A DNA stretch of 64,000 nt from Devosia yakushimensis (GTDB lineage: Bacteria > Pseudomonadota > Alphaproteobacteria > Rhizobiales > Devosiaceae), in NCBI RefSeq assembly GCF_030159855.1, contig NZ_BSNG01000003.1, positions 355,419 to 419,418 on the forward strand, written 5' to 3'. Positions 36,679 to 45,367 of the stretch are shown piece by piece. The notes beneath the pieces are model-generated. The model saw nothing but the letters and a program-made list of their open reading frames with translations, ran no database searches and had not been told where the DNA came from. Made by a program: the position numbers and the translations under genes. Position 1 is the first letter of the stretch, and each line of letters starts with the position of its first letter.

Positions 36679-37470
36679 ATGACTACCAGCAACAAGGAAA
36701 TCGTCACGCACTTCTATGACCAGCTGTTCACTCACGGCAATCTGAACGTGATCGACCAGTATATCGGCAACGAATACATCAACCACAACCCCAACGGTGG
36801 GGATGGCGCCGACTCATTGCGCGGCTTCATCAAGTATTTCAAAGGGGCTCATCCTCAGATGACCCACACCGTCCATCGCGTTCTTGCCGAGAACGATCTG
36901 GTTCTGCTGCATTCGCACGCCATTCTTGACCCCGGCACTCCGGGGTCAGCCGTCATCGACATTTACCGTGTGGACGATGGCAAGATTGTCGAGCACTGGG
37001 ATGTCATCCAACCGGTTCCCGAGACCTCCACGAGCGGGAATGACATGTTCACGACCTTGAGCGATCCGGCGGGGCCGTCGCCCGATCCGACCGCCTCCGC
37101 CGCGGCCAGTAAGAAGGTGGTGCTGGCCTTTCTCGATGAATTGACAGCCAAGCGCGACCTGTCAGCCTATGACCGCCATGTGGCCGGCCCCTACTATCAG
37201 CACAACCCGACGCGCGTGAATGGGGCCGAGGCGGAGCGGGAGGGCTTCGTTCAAACCTTCGCTGCCATGCCGAACCTTTCCATCGACGTGAAGCGGGTGA
37301 TTGCCGACGGCGACATGGTCGCCGCCCATATCCATTTCAAGCCCAGCCCGGATGATCGCGGCGCGGCACTTATGGAATTCTTCCGCGTGCGCGACGGAAA
37401 GGTCGTCGAGCATTGGGATGCGATGCAGCCGGTCCCCGAGACCTCGCGCAACACCAACACGATGTTCTGA
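36679..37470 (+). CDS. Protein with two tandem SnoaL/NTF2-like domains
   Basis: Cytoplasmic protein of 263 residues built of two repeats of about 120 residues. Repeat one has HFYDQLFTHGNLNVIDQYI, YINHNPNGGDGADSLRGF and GKIVEHWDVIQPVPETS; repeat two has FLDELTAKRDLSAYDRHV, YYQHNPTRVNGAEAEREGF and GKVVEHWDAMQPVPETS. Each is a SnoaL-like alpha+beta barrel, a fold used by cyclases, isomerases and hydrolases of small hydrophobic substrates. The start at 36679 is used because it follows GAAAGGA and begins the domain. It is linked to the dioxygenase gene. Substrate unknown. Confidence 0.87.
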   Translation: MTTSNKEIVTHFYDQLFTHGNLNVIDQYIGNEYINHNPNGGDGADSLRGFIKYFKGAHPQMTHTVHRVLAENDLVLLHSHAILDPGTPGSAVIDIYRVDDGKIVEHWDVIQPVPETSTSGNDMFTTLSDPAGPSPDPTASAAASKKVVLAFLDELTAKRDLSAYDRHVAGPYYQHNPTRVNGAEAEREGFVQTFAAMPNLSIDVKRVIADGDMVAAHIHFKPSPDDRGAALMEFFRVRDGKVVEHWDAMQPVPETSRNTNTMF

Positions 37471-37604
37471 CGTCACCCAGGCGGCATGGATGACACCTAA
37501 CCAAGACCCTGCATGATATGCGGTCGTTCGCAATGACAAACAAAGGGTGCGAAGTCCAATCGATGCAGGTCGGTACTAGTCCCATCAACTTGAGAGACCC
37601 GAAA

Positions 37605-38111
37605 ATGAAGCTCGCAAAATCCTCCTATCTCACGGCCATAGCGGCGGCGCTGCTTCTTGCCGCGACCGGTTCAGTGTCGGCCCAGGAGGCCGTCGTTCCC
37701 GCCAATGATATCGAGGCGCTGTTTACAAGCCCTGATCCTACGCTCAACGCGAACAAACAGGTCGTATACCATATCGTTCGTGACCTGATTGAAGCAAATC
37801 ATTGGGAGCTCGCCGACAAATATCTCACCGAGCGATATATACAGCACAATCCCAACGCCAAATCTGGTCGAGACGGAACCGTTTACTACTTTACGCAAGT
37901 CCTGAAGTTCCCAAAAATACCAATTCCGACGAAGATTGGTCTGCCGGTTGCATTCGTAACGGCGGAAGGCGACCTTGTGACGGTGGCGACCATTCACACC
38001 GAAAAAGATCCGCACGACGCGTCCAAGACCTACACGCAGACGTGGTACGATACTTGGCGGATTGTAGACGGCAAGGCTGACGAACATTGGGATTCGTCGC
38101 CGAAGTATTGA
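37605..38111 (+). CDS. Exported SnoaL-like protein
   Basis: Protein of 168 residues with a Sec signal peptide (MKLAKSSYLTAIAAALLLAA, cleavage near SVSAQ) followed by one SnoaL/NTF2-like domain. The block YLTERYIQHNPNAKSGRDG matches the YINHNPNGGDG and YYQHNP blocks of the preceding two-domain protein, and the ending DTWRIVDGKADEHWD matches their GKIVEHWD. It looks like a secreted paralogue. The start at 37605 is the one that opens the signal peptide; the frame is open upstream to 37518. Function unknown. Confidence 0.85.
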   Translation: MKLAKSSYLTAIAAALLLAATGSVSAQEAVVPANDIEALFTSPDPTLNANKQVVYHIVRDLIEANHWELADKYLTERYIQHNPNAKSGRDGTVYYFTQVLKFPKIPIPTKIGLPVAFVTAEGDLVTVATIHTEKDPHDASKTYTQTWYDTWRIVDGKADEHWDSSPKY

Positions 38112-38270
38112 AGGCTTGCGACCTGAGCCCCTAGATCTCCTCGGGATTCTGGTAGAGTCCGACGTCTCGGAAGGACGATCGGATGAAGCGCGGCGGATTA
38201 GACGCCCGGGAACGAACCGGGCGCCTCCTCCTCTCACCAGAGAGACCTCGGATGCGGGCTCACCACATCA

Positions 38271-38654
38271 GTGACCAGCGGAACTTTCGAACCGGTCGTC
38301 TACCTCACGGAAAACTGCCTCTTCTCCCTCAAGGTCCGCCGGTTCCTTCTGGAAGCAGGACTGACCTCGGAAGTAGAAAGCCACGATTTTCGTGCCGGCA
38401 CCCAGCAGCAGGAAGCCATCCGGGCGAAACTTCAGCCGAATCTCGAGACGGTGAGCTTTCTCGCCGCCCAGGTTGAGCCCGACTGCTACCTCATGGAGTC
38501 CGACGACATCGTGACAAAGCGCGAACTCTCCCAGTTGAGGGGCTGTCCGGCACGAGTACCCCAAAACACATCCCTCAATGTGATTTTGCCGGTAGTGGAG
38601 CGGAGGCGAACCGCATTGACGGCGATCCGTTTGCAGTCAGCGACCGTGGTTTGA
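38271..38654 (+). pseudogene. Glutaredoxin/GST-N-like protein, probably C-terminally damaged
   Basis: The first about 85 residues look like a thioredoxin-fold protein of the GST N-terminal type: PVVYLTENCLFSLKVRRFLLEAGL, then ESHDFRAGTQQQEAIRAKL and YLMESDDIV. The usual CPFC redox pair reads CLFS, so the second cysteine is lost. After ESDDIVTK the sequence no longer resembles the family, suggesting a frameshift or truncation. The start is GTG at 38271 with no clear ribosome site. The end overlaps the 3' end of the convergent rhamnosidase gene. Confidence 0.45.
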
Positions 38655-40958
38655 CAGCCTGAAGGTGACAACATGGTGGCCCGGGGTCACAACAACCTCA
38701 CGTCCAGCGTCGACCGACACGCCATCGACCACAGGCTCCAGATGCGCGCGAGATAGGCGCAGCGTTCCGCGCGTTCCGTCTGGCACGGTGATCTCGTATC
38801 GAACATCTTCCCCAACTACCGTCCAGTCGGCCGAGATTTTTCCGCGCACTGAATCATAGTGAGCCGTTACCGGCGACAGTTCAGGAATAATCGTTGGGGA
38901 ATAGATGATGTGCTCAAACCCCGGTTGCTTCGGGTCGGGCCGAAAGCCTGCAACACTTTCGAGCAGCCAATCGCATACCGCTCCGAAAGCATAGTGATTG
39001 AACGAATTCATGTCCGGATCAAAAAGGGTTCCATCCGCCAGCACGCCATCCCAGCGCTCCCAGATCGTCGTAGCGCCACGTTTGACCTGATAAAGCCAAC
39101 CTGGGACCTCCTCCTGAAGAAAGACGCTTGCCGCGAGGTGTCCCTCTCCGACCTTGGACAGCGCTGGGAGCAAAGCCGGCGTTCCCAAAAAACCCGTCCC
39201 GAGTCGGCCACCGGTCCGACCGATGGCTTGACGAAAACAATCGGTCGTCGCCTCGACAAGTTCGGGAGGCACCAAATCATGCAGGAGCGCCAGAGCATAT
39301 GAGGTCTGATCATCATGTTTCAATCGGCCTGACGCAGTGATGAACTCTCTCCGAAAGGCGGTCTCGACAGCTGAACGCATCTGTTCAAGACGAGCACCGG
39401 TGTCGGTCTCCCCGAGGATGTCGGCAACTCTTGTTCCGATGGTCAGGCTGATGAACAGGTAGATGGTGGCTATCGCGTCCTTCCCGATGGTTGGAAGCGG
39501 GTTTGCCTCAGTACCGGCCGGCTGAAGCCAATCGCCGAGACAGTATCCACGCATGCCTGGAGTGTTAGGCGGCCTTACAACCCCATCCGTCGTAAGCGAC
39601 CAGGCGAAATCTATCCAGCGAACCATTGCTGGAAAGGCTTCAGCGATTATATCCTCGTTGCCATAGTGTACATAGAGGCGCCAAGGGATGATGGTGATGG
39701 CATCTCCCCAGCCCATGGATCCGCGCTGCTTGCGGTTCCCGGGCTTCATGCGCACCACATGGGGCGATGTGTGAGAAATGGCACCATCGAGTGCCTGATC
39801 CACCATCAGATCGCGAACGAACTTGGTCAGAATGCCTTCGCTGTCGGCTAGATAACAGGCCGCAGCAGCGAAGACCTGGGCATCGCCGCTATAGCCCAGG
39901 CGTTCATCTCGTTGAGGACAATCGATCGGCACGTCGATGAAATTGGAGCGATGCGACCAGATCGCGTTCTCGAAAAAGCGGTTCACCAGCTCGTTGCCGC
40001 ACGAGAAGCCGGCGGTCGCGTCAGGCACGGAAGATATCGGTACTGACTGTATCTTCGTGATGCGCGCACCATCTGAAGCGGTGACTCGTGCGTACCGAAA
40101 TCCAAAATAGGTAAAGATCGGACTGTAGTCGATGAGGCCGCGTTCATTCACTTGAACCCTGGAGATAGCTTCTGCGCTGCGGTAGTTTACATTGTAGAAT
40201 TCGCCTCGCTCATCGAGGATTTCAGCGTGTTCGATGAGGATTTCCCCTGCGGTTTCCCCTGCTATCGAGACGCGCACGTATCCTGCTGCGTTCTGTCCGA
40301 AGTCGTAAATGGTCCTCCCGTCAGTGTCCCGCCATTGCCGTATCGGGTCGAGGGGTGAAAGCTCGCGCACTGGCGCGCATTCGTGCAGGATCAGCTTGCG
40401 TGTGTCGAATACGATGGATCTGACGCCCTCTCGAGGCCTTGATGCGAATGTCGCGTCGAAGATTTCCCCAAAGTAGATTTGAGACTTCCGAACCGGTGTC
40501 TGCCCGCTCAGCCAATGCTCGTCAGTGGCGACCAGAACCTTTGAAAAATCCTCTCCTGAACGAATTTCAGCAATGGCTGAAACCTCGGTGCCCCAGACCT
40601 CCGTCCGTCGCTCCGACATCCACATCAGGGGCGAACGGTACCAACCATCGCCGATCCAGATGGTGATCGTGTTTCTGCCCTCTTTGAGCAAATGGGCAAC
40701 ATGGTAGACTTGGTACGACAACCTCGCATCATAGGTCGTCCAGCCGGGCGTCAGCACATCTTCGCCGACACGTTGGCCGTTAATGAAGGCACGATAGAGA
40801 CCGCAGGCGGATACGCGCAGGATCTCATTGCCGCGCACGAGTTCTACATCGAACTCCCTCGTCACCTGACTTGCGGGGCCGCCTTCGCCGCGATCTGTCA
40901 GAGGCACGATCATCTTGCCCACCCATTCAATGGGGCCGACATACTGTCTCGTTTCCAT
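38637..40958 (-). CDS. Alpha-L-rhamnosidase (GH78)
   Basis: Glycosidase of 773 residues that removes terminal alpha-L-rhamnose from oligo- or polysaccharides and glycosides. The N-terminal beta domain (YRAFINGQRVGEDVLTPGWT) and the central IEHAEILDERGEFYNVNYRS are family features. The catalytic region DCPQRDERLGYSGDAQVF holds the expected acid E352 and D359. Further downstream are WGDAITIIPWRLYVHYGN, in the (alpha/alpha)6 barrel, and SFNHYAFGAVCDWLLE near the second active-site region. There is no signal peptide, so it acts in the cytoplasm on imported oligosaccharides, consistent with the adjacent ABC transporter. It is the last gene of the locus, 160 bp after the ATPase. Confidence 0.94.
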   Translation of the reverse strand: METRQYVGPIEWVGKMIVPLTDRGEGGPASQVTREFDVELVRGNEILRVSACGLYRAFINGQRVGEDVLTPGWTTYDARLSYQVYHVAHLLKEGRNTITIWIGDGWYRSPLMWMSERRTEVWGTEVSAIAEIRSGEDFSKVLVATDEHWLSGQTPVRKSQIYFGEIFDATFASRPREGVRSIVFDTRKLILHECAPVRELSPLDPIRQWRDTDGRTIYDFGQNAAGYVRVSIAGETAGEILIEHAEILDERGEFYNVNYRSAEAISRVQVNERGLIDYSPIFTYFGFRYARVTASDGARITKIQSVPISSVPDATAGFSCGNELVNRFFENAIWSHRSNFIDVPIDCPQRDERLGYSGDAQVFAAAACYLADSEGILTKFVRDLMVDQALDGAISHTSPHVVRMKPGNRKQRGSMGWGDAITIIPWRLYVHYGNEDIIAEAFPAMVRWIDFAWSLTTDGVVRPPNTPGMRGYCLGDWLQPAGTEANPLPTIGKDAIATIYLFISLTIGTRVADILGETDTGARLEQMRSAVETAFRREFITASGRLKHDDQTSYALALLHDLVPPELVEATTDCFRQAIGRTGGRLGTGFLGTPALLPALSKVGEGHLAASVFLQEEVPGWLYQVKRGATTIWERWDGVLADGTLFDPDMNSFNHYAFGAVCDWLLESVAGFRPDPKQPGFEHIIYSPTIIPELSPVTAHYDSVRGKISADWTVVGEDVRYEITVPDGTRGTLRLSRAHLEPVVDGVSVDAGREVVVTPGHHVVTFRLSNHGR

Positions 40959-41118
40959 CAGCGTGATCTCCCGATTGGGTCATAAGCCAGCAAGGTAGTG
41001 GTTCCGCTATTCACTTCCGCCTCGCCGACCATCGCTTCCCCCGGAGACCAATGTGAACTCCGAAGCGATCCGCTCCCACGTCGAAGGCGTGGGTCGCGAA
41101 ATGCATGGCCAAATTTGC

Positions 41119-42855
41119 CTATCCACCGTAACGGATGCGCTGCCTCGTGCCGCGCTGGGTCGGATCCGGGATGGGAACAGCTGACAGTAGGGCCCGCGTG
41201 TAATCGTGCTGCGGATTGGAACAGACTTCTTCAGTGTCTCCGATTTCGACGACCCGGCCCCGGTACATGACGGCCGTGCGGTCGCAGAAATAACGAATAA
41301 CCGAGATGTCGTGGCTGATCAGGATGAAACTCAGCTCCAGCTTCTCCTGCAAATCCAGAAGCAAATCTAGGATCTGCGTGCGCAAGCTCACATCCAGAGC
41401 CGATGTCGCTTCGTCGGCGATCACTACCCGTGGCTTCGGTGCGATCGCTCGCGCAATTGAGATGCGCTGGCGCTGTCCACCCGAGAAGGCATGAGGATAC
41501 CGCGAGGCTGCGGTCTCCGGTAAACCCACCAGATCAAGGAGTTCTTTCACCCGCGCGGAGATTTCTGGTCCCCGCATCAAGCTGCCGGTTATGAGCGGCT
41601 CCGCTATGATCTGACCGACTGTCATGCGTGGATTGAGCGAGGCAAAAGGGTCCTGAAAGACCATGCGTATGTCACGCCAGGCCTGCTTAAGTTCACCGTC
41701 GTTGAGAGGAGCCAGATCGATAGTCTCAGCGTCCGCTTTCCTGTAGAGAATCTCGCCCGAGGTCACGGAATAGATACGCTGCAAACAGCGCCCTAGCGTG
41801 GTTTTGCCGGATCCGCTTTCGCCAACAATGCCGAGATTCTCGCCCGAACGAAGTTCAAGTTCGGCATCATCGACGGCAACGAGCACCTCTTTCTTCAGAC
41901 CAAGGAGTCCGCTGGGAATCGGAAACTCCTTGCGCACCTTGTTGGACACCAGGATCGGTTGGCCGATCTCCCGGGCCGCACGCATTTTCAGACGGCGCTC
42001 TGATGGCCGGTCGAGTTCATGGACTGCTTCCAGCAGCCGCTTCGTGTAGGGATGCTTGGGTCCGGCGAATATGTCGCGCACCGAACCGGTCTCGACGACT
42101 TTGCCATGGCGCATGACCGCTATTTCATCAGCAATTTCGGCGACGACGCCCATGTCATGAGTGATGAACAACACCGCCATGTCGCTCGAAGTCTGCAACG
42201 ACTTTATCAGGGCCAATATCTCGGCCTGAATCGTGACATCCAGCGCCGTTGTCGGTTCGTCCGCGATGAGCACGAATGGATCGCACGCCAACGCCATTGC
42301 GATCATGGCCCGTTGACGCATACCGCCAGAGTATTCGAACGGATAGCGATCGATCGCCAGTTCGGGCTTGGGTATCTCCACCTTGCGCAACAGCTCCACG
42401 GTGCGTTCACGGGCCTCACCCTTGGACACTTTCTCATGAACGCGGATCACCTCCCCGATCTGGTCGCCAATGCGATGCACTGGTGACAGGGAACTCATCG
42501 GTTCTTGGAAGATCATCGCTATGTCGCGGCCACGAATATTCCGCAGGGTCTGCGATTTCGGATTCAAACGGGTGAGTTCGATAGGGCCGTGAATGATCCT
42601 TCCATTCGTATCACGGTGTTTGTTGAGAATGATCTCGCCGGCAACAATGCGACCTGGCTTGTCGACGATCTGCAGGATGGAGCGAGCCATCACGCTCTTA
42701 CCCGAACCACTCTCACCAACAACGCATAGTGTCTTGCCGGGTTGAATAGAAATGCTCACATCGTCGACGGCGCGGAAGGCGCCCTGTCGACTTTCGAAAT
42801 GCGTCTGGAGGCCCCGGACGTCTAGGGTAGTTTGGTCGCGATCGGTACCAGACAT
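41119..42855 (-). CDS. Fused dipeptide/oligopeptide-type ABC ATPase (DppD-DppF)
   Basis: Protein of 578 residues with two complete ATPase domains. Domain one has VVGESGSGKSVMARS, YSGGMRQRAMIAMAL and VLIADEPTTALDVT; domain two has IVGESGSGKTTLGRCL, FSGGQRQRISIARAI and VVIADEATSALDVS. Each ends in the oligopeptide-type C-terminal region. It energises the two permeases encoded directly upstream. The start at 42855 (MSGTDRDQ) is one base from the permease stop and is preferred over an upstream in-frame start. Despite the peptide-type family, location among glycosidases suggests oligosaccharide uptake, known for several family-5 systems. Confidence 0.93.
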   Translation of the reverse strand: MSGTDRDQTTLDVRGLQTHFESRQGAFRAVDDVSISIQPGKTLCVVGESGSGKSVMARSILQIVDKPGRIVAGEIILNKHRDTNGRIIHGPIELTRLNPKSQTLRNIRGRDIAMIFQEPMSSLSPVHRIGDQIGEVIRVHEKVSKGEARERTVELLRKVEIPKPELAIDRYPFEYSGGMRQRAMIAMALACDPFVLIADEPTTALDVTIQAEILALIKSLQTSSDMAVLFITHDMGVVAEIADEIAVMRHGKVVETGSVRDIFAGPKHPYTKRLLEAVHELDRPSERRLKMRAAREIGQPILVSNKVRKEFPIPSGLLGLKKEVLVAVDDAELELRSGENLGIVGESGSGKTTLGRCLQRIYSVTSGEILYRKADAETIDLAPLNDGELKQAWRDIRMVFQDPFASLNPRMTVGQIIAEPLITGSLMRGPEISARVKELLDLVGLPETAASRYPHAFSGGQRQRISIARAIAPKPRVVIADEATSALDVSLRTQILDLLLDLQEKLELSFILISHDISVIRYFCDRTAVMYRGRVVEIGDTEEVCSNPQHDYTRALLSAVPIPDPTQRGTRQRIRYGG

Positions 42856-42856
42856 T

Positions 42857-44005
42857 CTAACGACCTTCATTGGCATAGGGATCAGCTGCATCGCGCAGAC
42901 CGTCGCCCAGGAAGTTGAGGGAAAGCACCGCGAGGCAAACCGCCACCCCTGGCACGAATAGCCACGGAGCCTGGGCGATCGAGCGAACGTTCTGAGCCTC
43001 CTTCAACAGCACGCCCCACGAGATCGTTGGCGGCATCAGGCCCACGCCAAGAAAAGACAATGCTGTTTCGGCGATGATCATTGCTGGGATGGCCAGGGTA
43101 ACGGACGCAATGACGTGGCTGAGGACAGAGGGCATCATATGCCGGAAGATAATGCGGCTCTGACTTCCGCCATCCAGTCGTGCAGCCACGACAAAGTCCT
43201 CGGTTCTCAGCGCCAGAAATCGTCCACGGACCACACGCGCCAACTCAGTCCAGCCCACCAGCGACAGGATGGCGGTGATCGCCAAGTATCGCGTCATGGG
43301 CGGCCAGTCCTGAGGCATCGCAGCGCTCAGGCCTAACCAAATCGGGATTGTCGGTAAGGACAGAATGAGTTCAACCACCCGTTGGACCACCATGTCCAGC
43401 GTGCCGCCGTAGTAACCGGACAGTCCTCCCAGAACGAGACCGATGATCAGGCTGAGCGTGACTCCAGCCAGTCCAATCGACATCGAAACGCGCGTTCCGT
43501 GAATTGTGCGGCTTAGTACGTCGCGCCCCAATCGATCAGCACCGAACAGATAGAAGCGCTCGGTAGGATCGCTGGTCGTTAGGAAGTGTCGGTTCGAGTT
43601 AAGTACCCCCCACATCGTATAGGGTGCACCCTCGCCAAAAAAGCTGAGATAGATCTTCCGTTCCGGGTCTGTGGCAAAATTGGACTGCAGGCTGATGGGG
43701 TCGCGCTTCATTGTCATGGCATCGACATAAGGCCTCAACGCCCACCCCCCGTCGGTATCAACATCGATGAAGTGGATTGCCTGGGGTGGATGGTAGACAT
43801 GAGGCGAAGACGTGCTGCCGGGATCGAACGGGGCAAGGAATTCGGCAAACATCCCAATGATGTAGAAGAGCAGCACGACGAGAGCGCTCGCTACGGCGAG
43901 CTTGTGCCTGAGAAACGCCATCCACATCAGTCGCCATTGGGACGCCTGGTCATTCGCTATCATTTCGTCCGAGCGCGGATCGATAAGTACAGTGCTTTCG
44001 GTCAT
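42857..44005 (-). CDS. Peptide/oligosaccharide ABC permease, DppC type
   Basis: Inner-membrane permease of 382 residues. The N-terminal cytoplasmic segment and first helix (HKLAVASALVVLLFYIIGMF) are followed by a large periplasmic insertion containing DVDTDGGWALRPYVDAMT and FGEGAPYTMWGV, seen in a subgroup of long DppC proteins associated with sugar-type binding proteins. The core is SMSIGLAGVTLSLIIGLVLGGLSGYYGG, with the EAA loop FVVAARLDGGSQSRIIFRHMMPS. The start at 44005 overlaps the DppB-type stop (ATGA); a longer upstream frame is not supported. Confidence 0.93.
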   Translation of the reverse strand: MTESTVLIDPRSDEMIANDQASQWRLMWMAFLRHKLAVASALVVLLFYIIGMFAEFLAPFDPGSTSSPHVYHPPQAIHFIDVDTDGGWALRPYVDAMTMKRDPISLQSNFATDPERKIYLSFFGEGAPYTMWGVLNSNRHFLTTSDPTERFYLFGADRLGRDVLSRTIHGTRVSMSIGLAGVTLSLIIGLVLGGLSGYYGGTLDMVVQRVVELILSLPTIPIWLGLSAAMPQDWPPMTRYLAITAILSLVGWTELARVVRGRFLALRTEDFVVAARLDGGSQSRIIFRHMMPSVLSHVIASVTLAIPAMIIAETALSFLGVGLMPPTISWGVLLKEAQNVRSIAQAPWLFVPGVAVCLAVLSLNFLGDGLRDAADPYANEGR

Positions 44006-44988
44006 TGGAAGCGTATCCGCGGATCGATAAGGGCGAGGAGGATGTCCGACACGAGCATGCCAATGACGGCTAGGCTGCAAAGCAACAGGATGAAAGCGCC
44101 TGCCAGGTACATGTCCTGAGCAAGGAGCGCCTGGAGCAGCAATGGTCCCGTCGTCGGCAGTCCAAGCACGAAGGCTGTGATGACCGCACCCGAGATCAGC
44201 TGCGGGAACGCCCATCCGATGGTCGATACGAAGGGGTTGAGAGCCAGCCGAACCGGATACTTCAGGACGAGCTGAAGCTCACTCAGGCCCTTGGCACGGG
44301 CCGTGGTCACGTAGGGCTTGTTCAACTCGTCTAACAGGTTCGCGCGCATGATGCGGGTAAGCCCTGCAGTCATGCCTAGACCAAGAATGATCATAGGCAC
44401 CCACAGATGGGACAGGAGGTCAACGAACTTGCCCCAGGACCACGGCGCCTGACGATATTCCGGCGAGAACAGGCCCGAAACATCCTTCCCGAAGTGCACG
44501 ATTGAGACATACATGATCACCAGAGCGATAAGAAAGCTAGGCACGGCTAAGCCGATGAACCCAATAACCGAAGCGATGTAGTCCCCAACCGAGTACTTCT
44601 TGACTGCGGAATAGATGCCGATTGGAAGGGCGACACTCCACGCAAACATGAGCGTCGCGATCTCCAACGCAAACGACAGCCCCAAGCGCTCCCAGATCAG
44701 TTCGGAAACCGGTTGGTTCCACTCGAAGGAGACGCCGAAGTCGCCACGCAAGACATTGCCGATCCAGATGAAATACTGGACGACCACGGGTTGATCGAGC
44801 CCGAAGCGTTGGCGCAGCGCATCCAGGCGAGCCTGATCCACGGTGTCGCCAGACTGCATGAGCGTCTGTGCATAGGTGGTCACATAATCGCCGGGCGGCA
44901 GCGTTATGAGGAGGAACGCAACCAATGAAGCCGCAAAAAGGAAGGGTACGGCCCACAGGATACGGCGAAGAATATAGCTGAGTAGCAT
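44002..44988 (-). CDS. Peptide/oligosaccharide ABC permease, DppB type
   Basis: Inner-membrane permease of 328 residues. The start MLLSYILRRILWAVPFLFAASLVAF is the classical DppB/OppB first helix, followed by the periplasmic LRQRFGLDQPVVVQYFIW, and the EAA-loop TTARAKGLSELQLVLKYPVRLALNP. First gene of the permease, permease, ATPase, rhamnosidase unit. A 21-bp palindrome 311 bp upstream is the likely operator. A long untranslated leader (about 300 bp) would result if transcription starts there. Confidence 0.93.
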   Translation of the reverse strand: MLLSYILRRILWAVPFLFAASLVAFLLITLPPGDYVTTYAQTLMQSGDTVDQARLDALRQRFGLDQPVVVQYFIWIGNVLRGDFGVSFEWNQPVSELIWERLGLSFALEIATLMFAWSVALPIGIYSAVKKYSVGDYIASVIGFIGLAVPSFLIALVIMYVSIVHFGKDVSGLFSPEYRQAPWSWGKFVDLLSHLWVPMIILGLGMTAGLTRIMRANLLDELNKPYVTTARAKGLSELQLVLKYPVRLALNPFVSTIGWAFPQLISGAVITAFVLGLPTTGPLLLQALLAQDMYLAGAFILLLCSLAVIGMLVSDILLALIDPRIRFQ

Positions 44989-45298
44989 TTTGACCTCGGC
45001 CTGGGGAGTTACGCTGGGCGAGGCAAAACGAGAGTGCCGCACAGTGTGCGGAACTGAGCATCCTCGTTCCGCGTCATGATCGCCTTTGTTTCTAGTGAAG
45101 GCACTTCCGGGCGCCTGGGGTACCGAGAGATAGCAGAGCCGCGCCCGACATGCCCCGGGGTCAATCGGCCAGTTACGACCAGCGAACCCACCCTGCGGTC
45201 GGCGGCAGCGCCAAAGCCCGATCCACCCATATGCACACCTCCCTCTTTGACGTACTCAGATCGCACGCCACTCCTCCGAAAGACACGATTTCTACCGC
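44989..45298. other. Leader region of the permease operon, no gene
   Basis: About 310 bp between the operator palindrome and the DppB-type start. Only short overlapping frames are present, with no motif. No clear hairpin terminator or riboswitch was recognised. Confidence 0.45.
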
Positions 45299-45319
45299 TT
45301 TCTTTCATTATGAAAGAAA
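45299..45319. promoter_or_regulatory. Perfect 21-bp palindrome, putative ROK-regulator operator
   Basis: Two 10-base arms around one central T, with the core CTTTCAT-T-ATGAAAG and outer TTT/AAA. It lies between the ROK regulator gene and the permease operon. A second copy with the same CTTTCA-N3-TGAAAG core is found at 51923-51943 before the binding-protein gene of the same locus. Shared use within one locus beside a ROK-family regulator strongly suggests the ROK binding site. Confidence 0.75.
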
Positions 45320-45367
45320 ACTAGTCCGACCTTTTTGTCAACAGTCACCGGGTGGAAATGAGGTCGT

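Noticed and set aside
44005..44215. N-terminal extension of the DppC-type permease
   Set aside because: It lies inside the DppB-type gene; the ATG at 44005 with ATGA overlap fits the operon.
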